Notes under the pieces: model-generated
The model's input: only the letters and a program-made list of their open reading frames with translations
The model's database searches: none
Told to the model about the DNA's origin: nothing
Made by a program: the position numbers and the translations under genes
Source: Nemertoderma westbladi
Taxonomy: Eukaryota; Xenacoelomorpha; Nemertodermatida; Nemertodermatidae
Reading direction: 5' to 3'
Assembly: GCA_032718475.1 (NCBI GenBank)
Contig: JAUCBJ010000176.1
Location: forward strand, 22,758-86,757
Length of the DNA stretch: 64,000 nt
Shown here: in pieces, positions 1 to 13,476 of the stretch
Position numbering within the stretch: the stretch's first letter is position 1
Layout: every line of letters starts with the position of its first letter

Positions 1-3000
1 GACAAAACCAGAACGAGATAGGTCAGGGGTTGAGACAAAACCAGAACGAGATAAGTCGGGGTTCAGACAAAACCAGAACGAGATAGGTCGGGGTTGAGAC
101 AAAACGAGATAGGTCGGGGTTGAGACGAAACCAGAACGAGATAAGTCGGGGTTCAGACAAAACCAGAACGAGATAGGTCGGGGTTCAGACAAAACCAGAA
201 CGAGATAAGTCGGGGTTCACACAAAACCAGAACGAGATAGGTTGGGGTTCAGACAAAACCAGAACGAGATAGGTCGGGGTTGCGACAAAACGAGATAGGT
301 CGGGGTTGAGACAAAACCAGAACGAGATAGGTCGGGGTTGAGACAAAACGAGATAGGTCGAGGTTGAGACAAAACCAGAACGAGATAGGTCGGGGTTGAG
401 ACAAAACGAGATAGGTCGTGGTTGAGACAAAACCAGAACGAGATAGGTCGGGGTTGAGACAAAACGAGATAGGTCGTGGTTGAGACAAAACCAGAACGAG
501 ATAGGTCGGGGTTGAGACAAAACGAGATAGGTCGGGGTTGAGACAAAACCAGAACGAGATAGGTCGGGGTTCAGACAAAACCAGAACGAGATAGGTCGGG
601 GTTCAGACAAAACCAGAACGAGATAGGTCGGGGTTGCGACAAAACCAGAACGAGATAGGTCGGGGTTGAGACAAAACCAGAACGAGATAGGTCGGGGTTG
701 AGACAAAACCAGAACGAGATAGGTCGGGGTTCAGACAAAACCAGAACGAGATAGGTCGGGGTTGCGACAAAACCAGAACGAGATAGGTCGGGGTTCAGAC
801 AAAACCAGAACGAGATAGGTCTGGGTTCAGACAAAACCAGAACGAGATAGGTCGGGGTTCAGACAAAACCAGAACGAGATAGGTCGGGGTTGAGACAAAA
901 CCAGAACGAGATAGGTCAGGGGTTGAGACAAAACCAGAACGAGATAAGTCGGGGTTGAGACAAAACCAGAACGAGATAGGTCGGGGTTCAGACAAAACCA
1001 GAACGAGATAGGTCGGGGTTCAGACAAAACCAGAACGAGATAGGTCGGGGTTGAGACAAAACCAGAACGAGATAGGTCGGGGTTGAGACAAAACGATATA
1101 GGTCGGGGTTGAGACAAAACCAGAACGAGATAGGTCGGGGTTGAGACAAAACGAGAACGAGATAGGTCGGGGTTGAGACAAAACGAGAACGAGATAGGTA
1201 GGGGTTGAGACAAAACGAGAACGAGATAGGTCGGGGTTGAGACAAAACCAGAACGAGATAGGTCGGGGTTCAGACAAAACCAGAACGAGATAGGTCGGGG
1301 TTCAGACAAAACCAGAACGAGATAGGTCGGGGTTGAGACAAAACGAGAACGAGATAGGTAGGGGTTGAGACAAAACGAGAACGAGATAGGTCGGGGTTGA
1401 GACAAAACCAGAACGAGATAGGTAGGGGTTCAGACAAAACCAGAACGAGATAGGTCGGGGTTCAGACAAAACCAGAACGAGATAGGTCGGGGTTCAGACA
1501 AAACCAGAACGAGATAGGTCGGGGTTGAGACAAAACGAGAACGAGATAGGTCGGGGTTGAGACAAAACGAAACGAGATAGGTCGGGGTTGAGACAAAACG
1601 AGATAGGTCGGGGTTCAGACAAAACCAGAACGAGATAAGTCGGGGTTAAGACAAAACGAGATAGGTCGGGGTTGAGACAAAACGAGATAGGTCGGGGTTG
1701 AGACAAAACGAGATAGGTCGGGGTTGAGACAAAACCAGAACGAGATAAGTCGGGGTTCAGACAAAACCAGAACGAGATAGGTTGGGGTTCAGACAAAACC
1801 AGAACGAGATAAGTCGGGGTTCAGACAAAACCAGAACGAGATAGGTCGGGGTTGAGACAAAACCAGAACGAGATAGGTCGGGGTTCAGACAAAACCAGAA
1901 CGAGATAGGTCGGGGTTGAGACAAAACGAGAACGAGATAGGTCGGGGTTGAGACAAAACGAGATAGGTCGGGGTTGAGACAAAACGAAACGAGATAGGTC
2001 GGGGTTGAGACAAAACGAGATAGGTCGGGGTTGAGACAAAACGAGAACGAGATAGGTCGGGGTTGAGACAAAACGAGAACGAGATAGGTCGGGGTTGAGA
2101 CAAAACGAGAACGAGATAGGTCGGGGTTGAGACAAAACCAGAACGAGATAGGTCGGGGTTCAGACAAAACGAAACGAGATAGGTCGGGGTTCAGACAAAA
2201 CGAAACGAGATAGGTCGGGGTTGAGACAAAACGAGATAGGTCGGGGTTCACACAAAACCAAAACGAGATAGGTCGGGGTTCAGACAAAACCAGAGCGAGA
2301 TAAGTCGGGGTTCACACAAAACCAGAACGAGATAGGTTGGGGTTCAGACAAAACCATAACGAGATAGGTCGGGGTTCAGACAAAACCAGAACGAGATAGG
2401 TCGGGGTTCAGACAAAACCAGAACGAGATAGGTCGTGGTTGAGACAAAACGAGAACGAGATAGGTCGGGGTTGAGACAAAACGAAACGAGATAGGTCGGG
2501 GTTCAGACAAAACGAAACGAGATAGGTCGGGGTTGAGACAAAACGAGATAGGTCGGGGTTCACACAAAACCAGAACGAGATAGGTTGGGGTTCAGACAAA
2601 ACCATAACGAGATAGGTCGGGGTTCAGACAAAACCAGAACGAGATAGGTCGGGGTTCAGACAAAACCAGAACGAGATAGGTCGTGGTTGAGACAAAACGA
2701 GAACGAGATAGGTCGGGGTTGAGACAAAACGAAACGAGATAGGTCGGGGTTCAGACAAAACGAAACGAGATAGGTCGTGGTTGAGACAAAACGAGAACGA
2801 GATAGGTCGGGGTTGAGACAAAACGAAACGAGATAGGTCGGGGTTCACACAAAACCAAAACGAGATAGGTCGGGGTTCAGACAAAACGAAACGAGATAGG
2901 TCGGGGTTCAGACAAAACGAAACGAGATAGGTCGGGGTTGAGACAAAACGAGATAGGTCGGGGTTCACACAAAACCAAAACGAGATAGGTCGGGGTTCAG

Positions 3001-6000
3001 ACAAAACCAGAGCGAGATAAGTCGGGGTTGAGACAAAACGAGAACGAGATAGGTCGGGGTTGAGACAAAACCAGAACGAGATAGGTCGGGGTTCAGACAA
3101 AACGAAACGAGATAGGTCGGGGTTGAGACAAAACGAGAACGAGATAGGTCGGGGTTGAGACAAAATCAGAACGAGATAGGTCAGGGGTTGAGACAAAACC
3201 AGAACGAGATAGGTCGGGGTTGAGACAAAACGAGAACGAGATAGGTTGGGGTTCAGACAAAACCATAACGAGATAGGTCGGGGTTCAGACAAAACCATAA
3301 CGAGATAGGTCGGGGTTCAGACAAAACCAGAACGAGATAGGTCGGGGTTCAGACAAAACCAGAACGAGATAGGTCGGGGTTGAGACAAAACGAGAACGAG
3401 ATAGGTCGGGGTTGAGACAAAACCAGAACGAGATAGGTCGGGGTTCAGACAAAACGAAACGAGATAGGTCGGGGTTCAGACAAAACGAAACGAGATAGGT
3501 CGGGGTTGAGACAAAACGAGAACGAGATAGGTCGGGGTTCAGACAAAACCAGAACGAGATAAGTCGGGGTTCACACAAAACCAGAACGAGATAGGTTGGG
3601 GTTCAGACAAAACCAGAACGAGATAGGTCGGGGTTGCGACAAAACGAGATAGGTCGGGGTTGAGACAAAACCAGAACGAGATAGGTCGGGGTTGAGACAA
3701 AACGAGATAGGTCGGGGTTGAGACAAAACCAGAACGAGATAGGTCGGGGTTGAGACAAAACGAGATAGGTCAGGGGTTGAGACAAAACCAGAACGAGATA
3801 AGTCGGGGTTCAGACAAAACCAGAACGAGATAGGTCGGGGTTGAGACAAAACCAGAACGAGATAGGTCGGGGTTGAGACAAAACGAGATAGGTCAGGGGT
3901 TGAGACAAAACCAGAACGAGATAAGTCGGGGTTCAGACAAAACCAGAACGAGATAGGTCGGGGTTGAGACAAAACCAGAACGAGATAGGTCGGGGTTCAG
4001 ACAAAACCAGAACGAGATAGGTCGGGGTTGAGACAAAACGAGAACGAGATAGGTCGGGGTTGAGACAAAACCAGAACGAGATAGGTCGGGGTTCAGACAA
4101 AACGAAACGAGATAGGTCGGGGTTGAGACAAAACGAGATAGGTCTGGGTTCAGACAAAACCAGAACGAGATAAGTCGGGGTTCACACAAAACCAGAACGA
4201 GATAGGTTGGGGTTCAGACAAAACCAGAACGAGATAGGTCGGGGTTGCGACAAAACGAGATAGGTCGGGGTTGAGACAAAATCAGAACGAGATAGGTCGG
4301 GGTTGAGACAAAACGAGATAGGTCGGGGTTGAGACAAAACCAGAACGAGATAGGTCGGGGTTGAGACAAAACGAGATAGGTCGGGGTTGAGACAAAACCA
4401 GAACGAGATAGGTCGGGGTTGAGACAAAACGAGATAGGTCGGGGTTGAGACAAAACCAGAACGAGATAGGTCGGGGTTGCGACAAAACCAGAACGAGATA
4501 GGTCGGGGTTGAGACAAAACCAGAACGAGATAGGTCGGGGTTGAGACAAAACCAGAACGAGATAGGTCGGGGTTGAGACAAAACGAGATAGGTCGGGGTT
4601 GAGACAAAACCAGAACGAGATAGGTCGGGGTTCAGACAAAACCAGAACGAGATAGGTCGGGGTTCAGACAAAACCAGAACGAGATAGGTCGGGGTTGAGA
4701 CAAAACCAGAACGAGATAGGTCAGGGGTTGAGACAAAACCAGAACGAGATAAGTCGGGGTTGAGACAAAACCAGAACGAGATAGGTCGGGGTTCAGACAA
4801 AACCAGAACGAGATAGGTCGGGGTTCAGACAAAACCAGAACGAGATAGGTCGGGGTTGAGACAAAACCAGAACGAGATAGGTCAGGGGTTGAGACAAAAC
4901 CAGAACGAGATAAGTCGGGGTTCAGACAAAACCAGAACGAGATAGGTCGGGGTTGAGACAAAACGAGATAGGTCGGGGTTGAGACAAAACGAGATAGGTC
5001 GGGGTTGAGACAAAACCAGAACGAGATAGGTCGGGGTTGAGACAAAACGAGATAGGTCGGGGTTGAGACAAAACCAGAACGAGATAGGTCGGGGTTGAGA
5101 CAAAACGAGAACGAGATAGGTCGGGGTTCAGACAAAACGAGATAGGTTGGGTTGAGACGAAACCAGAACGAGATAGGTCGGGGTTGAGACAAAACCAGAA
5201 CGAGATAGGTCGGGGTTGAGTCAAAACCAGAACGAGATAGGTCGGGGTTGAGACAAAACGAGATAGGTCGGGGTTCAGACAAAACGAAACGAGATAGATC
5301 GGGGTTGAGACAAAACGAGATAGGTCGGGGTTCAGACAAAACCAGAACGAGATAAGTCGGGGTTCACACAAAACCAGAACGAGATAGGTCGGGGTTGAGA
5401 CAAAACCAGAACGAGATAGGTCGGGGTTGAGACAAAACGAGTTAGGTCGGGGTTGAGACAAAACGAGAACGAGATAAGTCGGGGTTGAGACAAAATCAGA
5501 ACGAGATAGGTCAGGGGTTGAGACAAAACCAGAACGAGATAGGTCGGGGTTGCGACAAAACCAGAACGAGATAAGTCGGGGTTGAGACAAAATCAGAACG
5601 AGATAGGTCAGGGGTTGAGACAAAACCAGAACGAGATAGGTCAGGGTTGAGACAAAACCAGAACGAGATAGGTCGGGGTTGAGACAAAACGATATAGGTC
5701 GGGGTTCAGACAAAACCAGAACGAGATAGGTCGGGGTTGCGACAAAACCAGAACGAGATAAGTCGGGGTTGAGACAAAATCAGAACGAGATAGGTCAGGG
5801 GTTGAGACAAAACCAGAACGAGATAGGTCAGGGTTGAGACAAAACCAGAACGAGATAGGTCGGGGTTGAGACAAAACGATATAGGTCGGGGTTCAGACAA
5901 AACGAAACGAGATAGGTCGGGGTTGAGACAAAACGAGATAGGTCGGGGTTGAGACAAAACCAGAACGAGATAGGTCGGGGTTGAGACAAAACGAGATAGG

Positions 6001-8000
6001 TCGGGGTTCAGACAAAACGAAACGAGATAGGTCGGGGTTGAGACAAAACCAGAATGAGATAGGTCGGGGTTGAGACAAAACGATATAGGTCGGGGTTCAG
6101 ACAAAACGAAACGAGATAGGTCGGGGTTGAGACAAAACGAGATAGGTCGGGGTTGAGACAAAACCAGAACGAGATAGGTCGGGGTTGAGACAAAACGAGA
6201 TAGGTCGGGGTTCAGACAAAACGAAACGAGATAGGTCGGGGTTGAGACAAAACCAGAACGAGATAGGTCGGGGTTGAGACAAAACGAGAACGAGATAGGT
6301 CGGGGTTGAGACAAAACCAGAACGAGATAGGTCGGGGTTGAGACAAAACGAGATAGGTCGGGGTTCAGACAAAACGAAACGAGATAGGTCGGGGTTGAGA
6401 CAAAACCAGAATGAGATAGGTCGGGGTTGAGACAAAACCAGAACGAGATAGGTCGGGGTTGAGACAAAACGAGAACGAGATAGGTCGGGGTTGCGACAAA
6501 ACGAGATAGGTCGGGGTTCAGACAAAACGAAACGAGATAGGTCGGGGTTGAGACAAAACCAGAATGAGATAGGTCGGGGTTGAGACAAAACCAGAACGAG
6601 ATAGGTCGGGGTTGAGACAAAACGAGAACGAGATAGGTCGGGGTTGCGACAAAACGAGAACGAGATAGGTCGGGGTTGAGTCAAAACCAGAACGAGATAG
6701 GTCGGGGTTCAGACAAAACGAGATAGGTCGGGGTTCAGACAAAACGAAACGAGATAGGTCGGGGTTCAGACAAAACCAGAACGAGATAAGTCGGGGTTCA
6801 CACAAAACCAGAACGAGATAGGTCGGGGTTGAGACAAAACCAGAGCGAGATAGGTCGGGGTTGAGACAAAACGAGTTAGGTCGGGGTTCAGACAAAACCA
6901 GAACGAGATAGGTCGGGGTTGCGACAAAACCAGAACGAGATAAGTCGGGGTTGAGACAAAATCAGAACGAGATAGGTCAGGGGTTGAGACAAAACCAGAA
7001 CGAGATAGGTCAGGGTTGAGACAAAACCAGAACGAGATAGGTCGGGGTTGAGACAAAACGATATAGGTCGGGGTTCAGACAAAACGAAACGAGATAGGTC
7101 GGGGTTGAGACAAAACGAGATAGGTCGGGGTTGAGACAAAACCAGAACGAGATAGGTCGGGGTTGAGACAAAACGAGATAGGTCGGGGTTCAGACAAAAC
7201 GAAACGAGATAGGTCGGGGTTGAGACAAAACCAGAATGAGATAGGTCGGGGTTGAGACAAAACCAGAACGAGATAGGTCGGGGTTAAGACAAAACCAGAA
7301 CGAGATAGGTCGGGGTTCAGACAAAACCAGAACGAGATAGGTCGGGGTTGAGACAAAACCAGAACAGAGTTAGGTCGGGGTTGAGACAAAACGAGATAGG
7401 TCGGGGTTCAGACAAAACGAAACGAGATAGGTCGGGGTTGAGACAAAACCAGAATGAGATAGGTCGGGGTTGAGACGAAACGAGATAGGTCGGGTTGACA
7501 CAAAACGAAACGAGATAGGTCGGGGTTGAGACAAAACCAGAATGAGATAGGTCGGGGTTGAGACGAAACGAGATAGGTCGGGGTTGAGACAAAACCAGAA
7601 CGAGTTAGGTCGGGGTTGAGACAAAACGAGATAGGTCGGGGTTCAGACAAAACGAAACGAGATAGGTCGGGGTTGAGACAAAACCGAATGAGATAGGTCG
7701 GGGTTGAGACGAAACGAGATAGGTCGGGGTTGAGACAAAACCAGAACGAGATAGGTCGGGGTTGAGACAAAACCAGAACGAGATAGGTCAGGGTTGAGAC
7801 AAAACCAGAACGAGATAGGTCGGGGTTCAGACAAAACGAAACGAGATAGGTCGGGGTTCAGACAAAACGAAACGAGATAGGTCAGGGTTGAGACAACACG
7901 AGAACGAGATAGGTCGGGGTTAAGACAAAACCAGAACGAGATAGGTCGGGGTTGAGACAAAACCAGAACGAGATAGGTCGGGGTTGAGACAAAACGAGAT
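1..8000. repeat. Satellite subdomain 1: 32-bp-rich with GTTCAG junction variants
   Basis: This part is dominated by 32-bp units with the CCAGAAC core, mixed with 26-bp units. The junction between units often reads GTTCAG instead of GTTGAG. From about 1,568 the 31-bp CGAAACGAG form becomes common. Rare units read ACCATAACG (about 2,350, 2,600, 3,285 and 3,297). The GTTCAG change creates a TGA on the reverse strand, so reverse reading frames are short here compared with the rest of the array. The right boundary is a gradual change in variant content and is approximate. Confidence 0.7.
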
Positions 8001-9661
8001 AGGTCGGGGTTGAGACGAAACCAGAACGAGATAGGTCGGGGTTGAGACAAAACCAGAACGAGATAGGTCGGGGTTGAGACAAAACCAGAACGAGATAGGT
8101 CGGGGTTGAGACAAAACCAGAACGAGATAGGTCAGGGTTGAGACAACACGAGAACGAGTTAGGTCGGGGTTGAGACAAAACCAGAACGAGATAGGTCGGG
8201 GTTGAGACAAAACCAGAACGAGATAGGTCGGGGTTGAGACAAAACCATAACGAGATAGGTCGGGGTTGATACAAAACGAGAACGAGATAGGTCGGGGTTA
8301 AGACAAAACCAGAACGAGATAGGTCGGGGTTGAGACAAAACCAGAACGAGATAGGTCGGGGTTGAGACAAAACGAGATAGGTCGGGGTTGAGACGAAACC
8401 AGAACGAGATAGGTCGGGGTTGAGACAAAACCAGAACGAGATAGGTCGGGGTTGAGACAAAACCAGAACGAGATAGGTCGGGGTTGAGACAAAACGAGAA
8501 CGAGATAGGTCGGGGTTGAGACAAAACGAGAACGAGATAGGTCGGGGTTGAGACAAAACGAGATAGGTCGGGGTTGAGACGAAACCAGAACGAGATAGGT
8601 CGGTGTTGAGACAAAACGAGATAGGTCGGGGTTGAGACAAAACCAGAACGAGATAGGTCGGGGTTGAGACAAAACGAGATAGGTCGGGGTTGAGACAAAA
8701 CGAGATAGGTCGGGGTTAAGACAAAACGAGATAGGTCGGGGTTGAGACAAAACGAGATAGGTCGGGGTTGAGACAAAACGAGATAGGTCGGGGTTAAGAC
8801 AAAACCAGAACGAGATAGGTCGGGGTTGAGACAAAACGAGAACGAGATAGGTCGGGGTTGAGACAAAACGAGATAGGTCGGGGTTGAGACAAAACCAGAA
8901 CGAGATAGGTCGGGTTTGAGACAAAACGAGATAGGTCGGGGTTGAGACAAAACCAGAACGAGATAGGTCGGGGTTGAGACAAAACGAGATAGGTCGGGGT
9001 TGAGACAAAACGAGATAGGTCCTTGTTGAGACGAAACCAGAACGAGATAAGTCGGGGTTGAGACAAAACGAGATAGGTCGGGGTTGAGACAAAACGAGAT
9101 AGGTCGGGGTTGAGACAAAACGAGATAGGTCGGGGTTGAGACAAAACCAGAACGAGATAGGTCGGGGTTCAGACAAAACGAGATAGGTCGGAGTTGAGAC
9201 AAAACCAGAACGAGATAGGTCGGGGTTGAGACAAAACCAGAACGAGATAGGTCGGGGTTGAGACAAAACGAGATAGGTCGGGGTTGAGACGAAACCAGAA
9301 CGAGATAGGTCGGGGTTGAGACAAAACGAGATAGGTCGGGGTTGAGACAAAACCAGAACGAGATAGGTCGGGGTTGAGACAAAACGAGATAGGTCGGGGT
9401 TGAGACAAAACGAGATAGGTCGGGGTTGAGACGAAACCAGAACGAGATAGGTCGGGGTTGAGACAAATCGAGAACGAGATAGGTCAGGGTTGAGACAAAA
9501 CGAGATAGGTCGGGGTTGAGACAAAACGAGATAGGTCGGGGTTGAGACGAAACCAGAACGAGATAGGTCGGGGTTGAGACAAAACCAGAACGAGATAGGT
9601 CGGGGTTGAGACAAAACCAAAACGAGATAGGTCGGGGTTGAGACAAAACCAGAACGAGATA

Positions 9662-12600
9662 GGTCGGGGTTCAGACAAAACAAGAACGAGATAGGTCGGG
9701 GTTGAGACAAAACCAGAACGAGATAGGTCGGGGTTCAGACAAAACCACAACGAGATAGGTCGGGGTTGAGACAAAACGATATAGGTCGGGGTTGAGACAA
9801 CACGAGAACGAGTTAGGTCGGGGTTCAGACAAAACCAGAACGAGATAGGTCGGGGTTGAGACAAAACCAGAACGAGATAGGTCGGGGTTCAGACAAAACG
9901 AGAACGAGATAGGTCGGGGTTGCGACAAAACCAGAACGAGATAGGTCGGGGTTGAGACAAAACGAGATAGGTCGGGGTTGAGACAAAACCAGAACGAGAT
10001 AGGTCGGGGTTCAGACAAAACCAGAACGAGATAGGTCGGGGTTGAGACAAAACGAGAACGAGATAGGTCGGGGTTGAGACAAAACCAGAACGAGATAGGT
10101 CGGGGTTGAGACAAAACGAGATAGGTCGGGGTTCAGACAAAACGAAACGAGATAGGTCGGGGTTGCGACAAAACCAGAACGAGATAGGTCGGGGTTGAGA
10201 CAAAACGAGAACGAGATAGGTCGGGGTTGAGACAAAACCAGAACGAGATAGGTCGGGGTTCAGACAAAACCAGAACGAGATAGGTCGGGGTTCAGACAAA
10301 ACGAGATAGGTCGGGGTTGAGACAAAACCAGAACGAGATAGGTCGGGGTTGAGACAAAACGAGGACGAGATAGGTCGGGGTTGAGACAAAACGAGATAGG
10401 TCGGGGTTGAGACAAAACGAGATAGGTCGGGGTTGAGACAAAACAAGAACGAGATAGGTCGGGGTTGAGACAAAACCAGAACGAGATAGGTCGGGGTTGA
10501 GACGAAACGAGATAGGTCGGGGTTGAGACAAAACGAGATAGGTCGGGGTTGAGACAAAACGAGAACGAGATAGGTCGGGGTTGAGACAAAACGAGATAGG
10601 TCGGGGTTGAGACAAAACGAGATAGGTCGGGGTTGAGACAAAACGAGAACGAGATAGGTCGGGGTTAAGACAAAACCAGAACGAGATAGGTCGGGGTTGA
10701 GACAAAACGAGAACGAGATAGGTCGGGGTTGAGACAAAACGAGATAGGTCGGGGTTGAGACAAAACGAGATAGGTCGGGGTTGAGACAAAACGAGAACGA
10801 GATAGGTCGGGGTTGAGACAAAACGAGAACGAGATAGGTCGGGGTTGAGACAAAACGAGATAGGTCGGGGTTGAGACAAAACGAGATAGGTCGGGGTTGA
10901 GACAAAACGAGAACGAGATAGGTCGGGGTTAAGACAAAACCAGAACGAGATAGGTCGGGGTTGAGACAAAACGAGAACGAGATAGGTCGGGGTTTAGACA
11001 AAACGAGAACGAGATAGGTCGGGGTTGAGACAAAACGAGATAGGTCGGGGTTGAGAAAAAACGAGATAGGTCGGGGTTGAGACAAAACGAGATAGGTCGG
11101 GGTTGAGACAAAACGAGAACGAGATAGGTCGGGGTTAAGACAAAACCAGAACGAGATAGGTCGGGGTTGAGACAAAACGAGATAGGTCGGGGTTGAGACA
11201 AAGCGAGAACGAGATAGGTCGGGGTTGAGACAAAACGAGAACGAGATAGGTCGGGGTTGAGACAAAACGAGAACGAGATAGGTCGGGGTTGAGACAAAAC
11301 GAGATAGGTCGGGGTTGAGACAAAACCAGAACGAGATAGGTCGGGGTTGAGACAAAACGAGAACGAGATAGGTCGGGGTTGAGACAAAACGAGAACGAGA
11401 TAGGTCGGGGTTGAGACAAAACGAGATAGGTCGGGGTTGAGACAAAACGAGATAGGTCGGGGTTGAGACAAAACGAGAACGAGATAGGTCGGGGTTAAGA
11501 CAAAACCAGAACGAGATAGGTCGGGGTTGAGACAAAACGAGATAGGTCGGGGTTGAGACAAAACGAGAACGAGATAGGTCGGGGTTGAGACAAAACGAGA
11601 TAGGTCGGGGTTGAGACAAAACCAGAACGAGATAGGTCAGGGTTGAGACAAAACGAGAACGAGATAGGTCGGGGTTCAGACAAAACAAGAACGAGATAGG
11701 TCGGGGTTGAGACAAAACCAGAACGAGATAGGTCGGGGTTCAGACAAAACCACAACGAGATAGGTCGGGGTTGAGACAAAACGATATAGGTCGGGGTTGA
11801 GACAACACGAGAACGAGTTAGGTCGGGGTTCAGACAAAACCAGAACGAGATAGGTCGGGGTTGAGACAAAACCAGAACGAGATAGGTCGGGGTTCAGACA
11901 AAACGAGAACGAGATAGGTCGGGGTTGCGACAAAACCAGAACGAGATAGGTCGGGGTTGAGACAAAACGAGATAGGTCGGGGTTGAGACAAAACCAGAAC
12001 GAGATAGGTCGGGGTTCAGACAAAACCAGAACGAGATAGGTCGGGGTTGAGACAAAACGAGAACGAGATAGGTCGGGGTTGAGACAAAACCAGAACGAGA
12101 TAGGTCGGGGTTGAGACAAAACGAGATAGGTCGGGGTTCAGACAAAACGAAACGAGATAGGTCGGGGTTGCGACAAAACCAGAACGAGATAGGTCGGGGT
12201 TGAGACAAAACGAGAACGAGATAGGTCGGGGTTGAGACAAAACCAGAACGAGATAGGTCGGGGTTCAGACAAAACCAGAACGAGATAGGTCGGGGTTCAG
12301 ACAAAACGAGATAGGTCGGGGTTGAGACAAAACCAGAACGAGATAGGTCGGGGTTGAGACAAAACGAGGACGAGATAGGTCGGGGTTGAGACAAAACGAG
12401 ATAGGTCGGGGTTGAGACAAAACGAGATAGGTCGGGGTTGAGACAAAACAAGAACGAGATAGGTCGGGGTTGAGACAAAACCAGAACGAGATAGGTCGGG
12501 GTTGAGACGAAACGAGATAGGTCGGGGTTGAGACAAAACGAGATAGGTCGGGGTTGAGACAAAACGAGAACGAGATAGGTCGGGGTTGAGACAAAACGAG

Positions 12601-13476
12601 ATAGGTCGGGGTTGAGACAAAACGAGATAGGTCGGGGTTGAGACAAAACGAGAACGAGATAGGTCGGGGTTAAGACAAAACCAGAACGAGATAGGTCGGG
12701 GTTGAGACAAAACGAGAACGAGATAGGTCGGGGTTGAGACAAAACGAGATAGGTCGGGGTTGAGACAAAACGAGATAGGTCGGGGTTGAGACAAAACGAG
12801 AACGAGATAGGTCGGGGTTGAGACAAAACGAGAACGAGATAGGTCGGGGTTGAGACAAAACGAGATAGGTCGGGGTTGAGACAAAACGAGATAGGTCGGG
12901 GTTGAGACAAAACGAGAACGAGATAGGTCGGGGTTAAGACAAAACCAGAACGAGATAGGTCGGGGTTGAGACAAAACGAGAACGAGATAGGTCGGGGTTT
13001 AGACAAAACGAGAACGAGATAGGTCGGGGTTGAGACAAAACGAGATAGGTCGGGGTTGAGAAAAAACGAGATAGGTCGGGGTTGAGACAAAACGAGATAG
13101 GTCGGGGTTGAGACAAAACGAGAACGAGATAGGTCGGGGTTAAGACAAAACCAGAACGAGATAGGTCGGGGTTGAGACAAAACGAGAACGAGATAGGTCG
13201 GGGTTGAGACAAAACGAGATAGGTCGGGGTTGAGACAAAACCAGAACGAGATAGGTCGGGGTTGAGACAAAACGAGAACGAGATAGGTCGGGGTTGAGAC
13301 AAAACGAGAACGAGATAGGTCGGGGTTGAGACAAAACGAGATAGGTCGGGGTTGAGACAAAACGAGATAGGTCGGGGTTGAGACAAAACGAGAACGAGAT
13401 AGGTCGGGGTTAAGACAAAACCAGAACGAGATAGGTCGGGGTTGAGACAAAACGAGATAGGTCGGGGTTGAGACAA
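9662..13476. repeat. 2,005-bp tandem higher-order duplication
   Basis: The variant order beginning GGTTCAGACAAAACAAG at about 9,666 is repeated from about 11,671, a constant offset of 2,005 bp to about 11,160/13,165. Past that point the second copy lacks about 90 bp, and the match continues at an offset of 1,915 bp to about 11,561/13,476. Rare markers such as GAGAAAAAACGAG (about 11,055 and 13,060) occur at the same offset. This is a tandem block duplication inside the satellite followed by one internal deletion. Confidence 0.85.
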
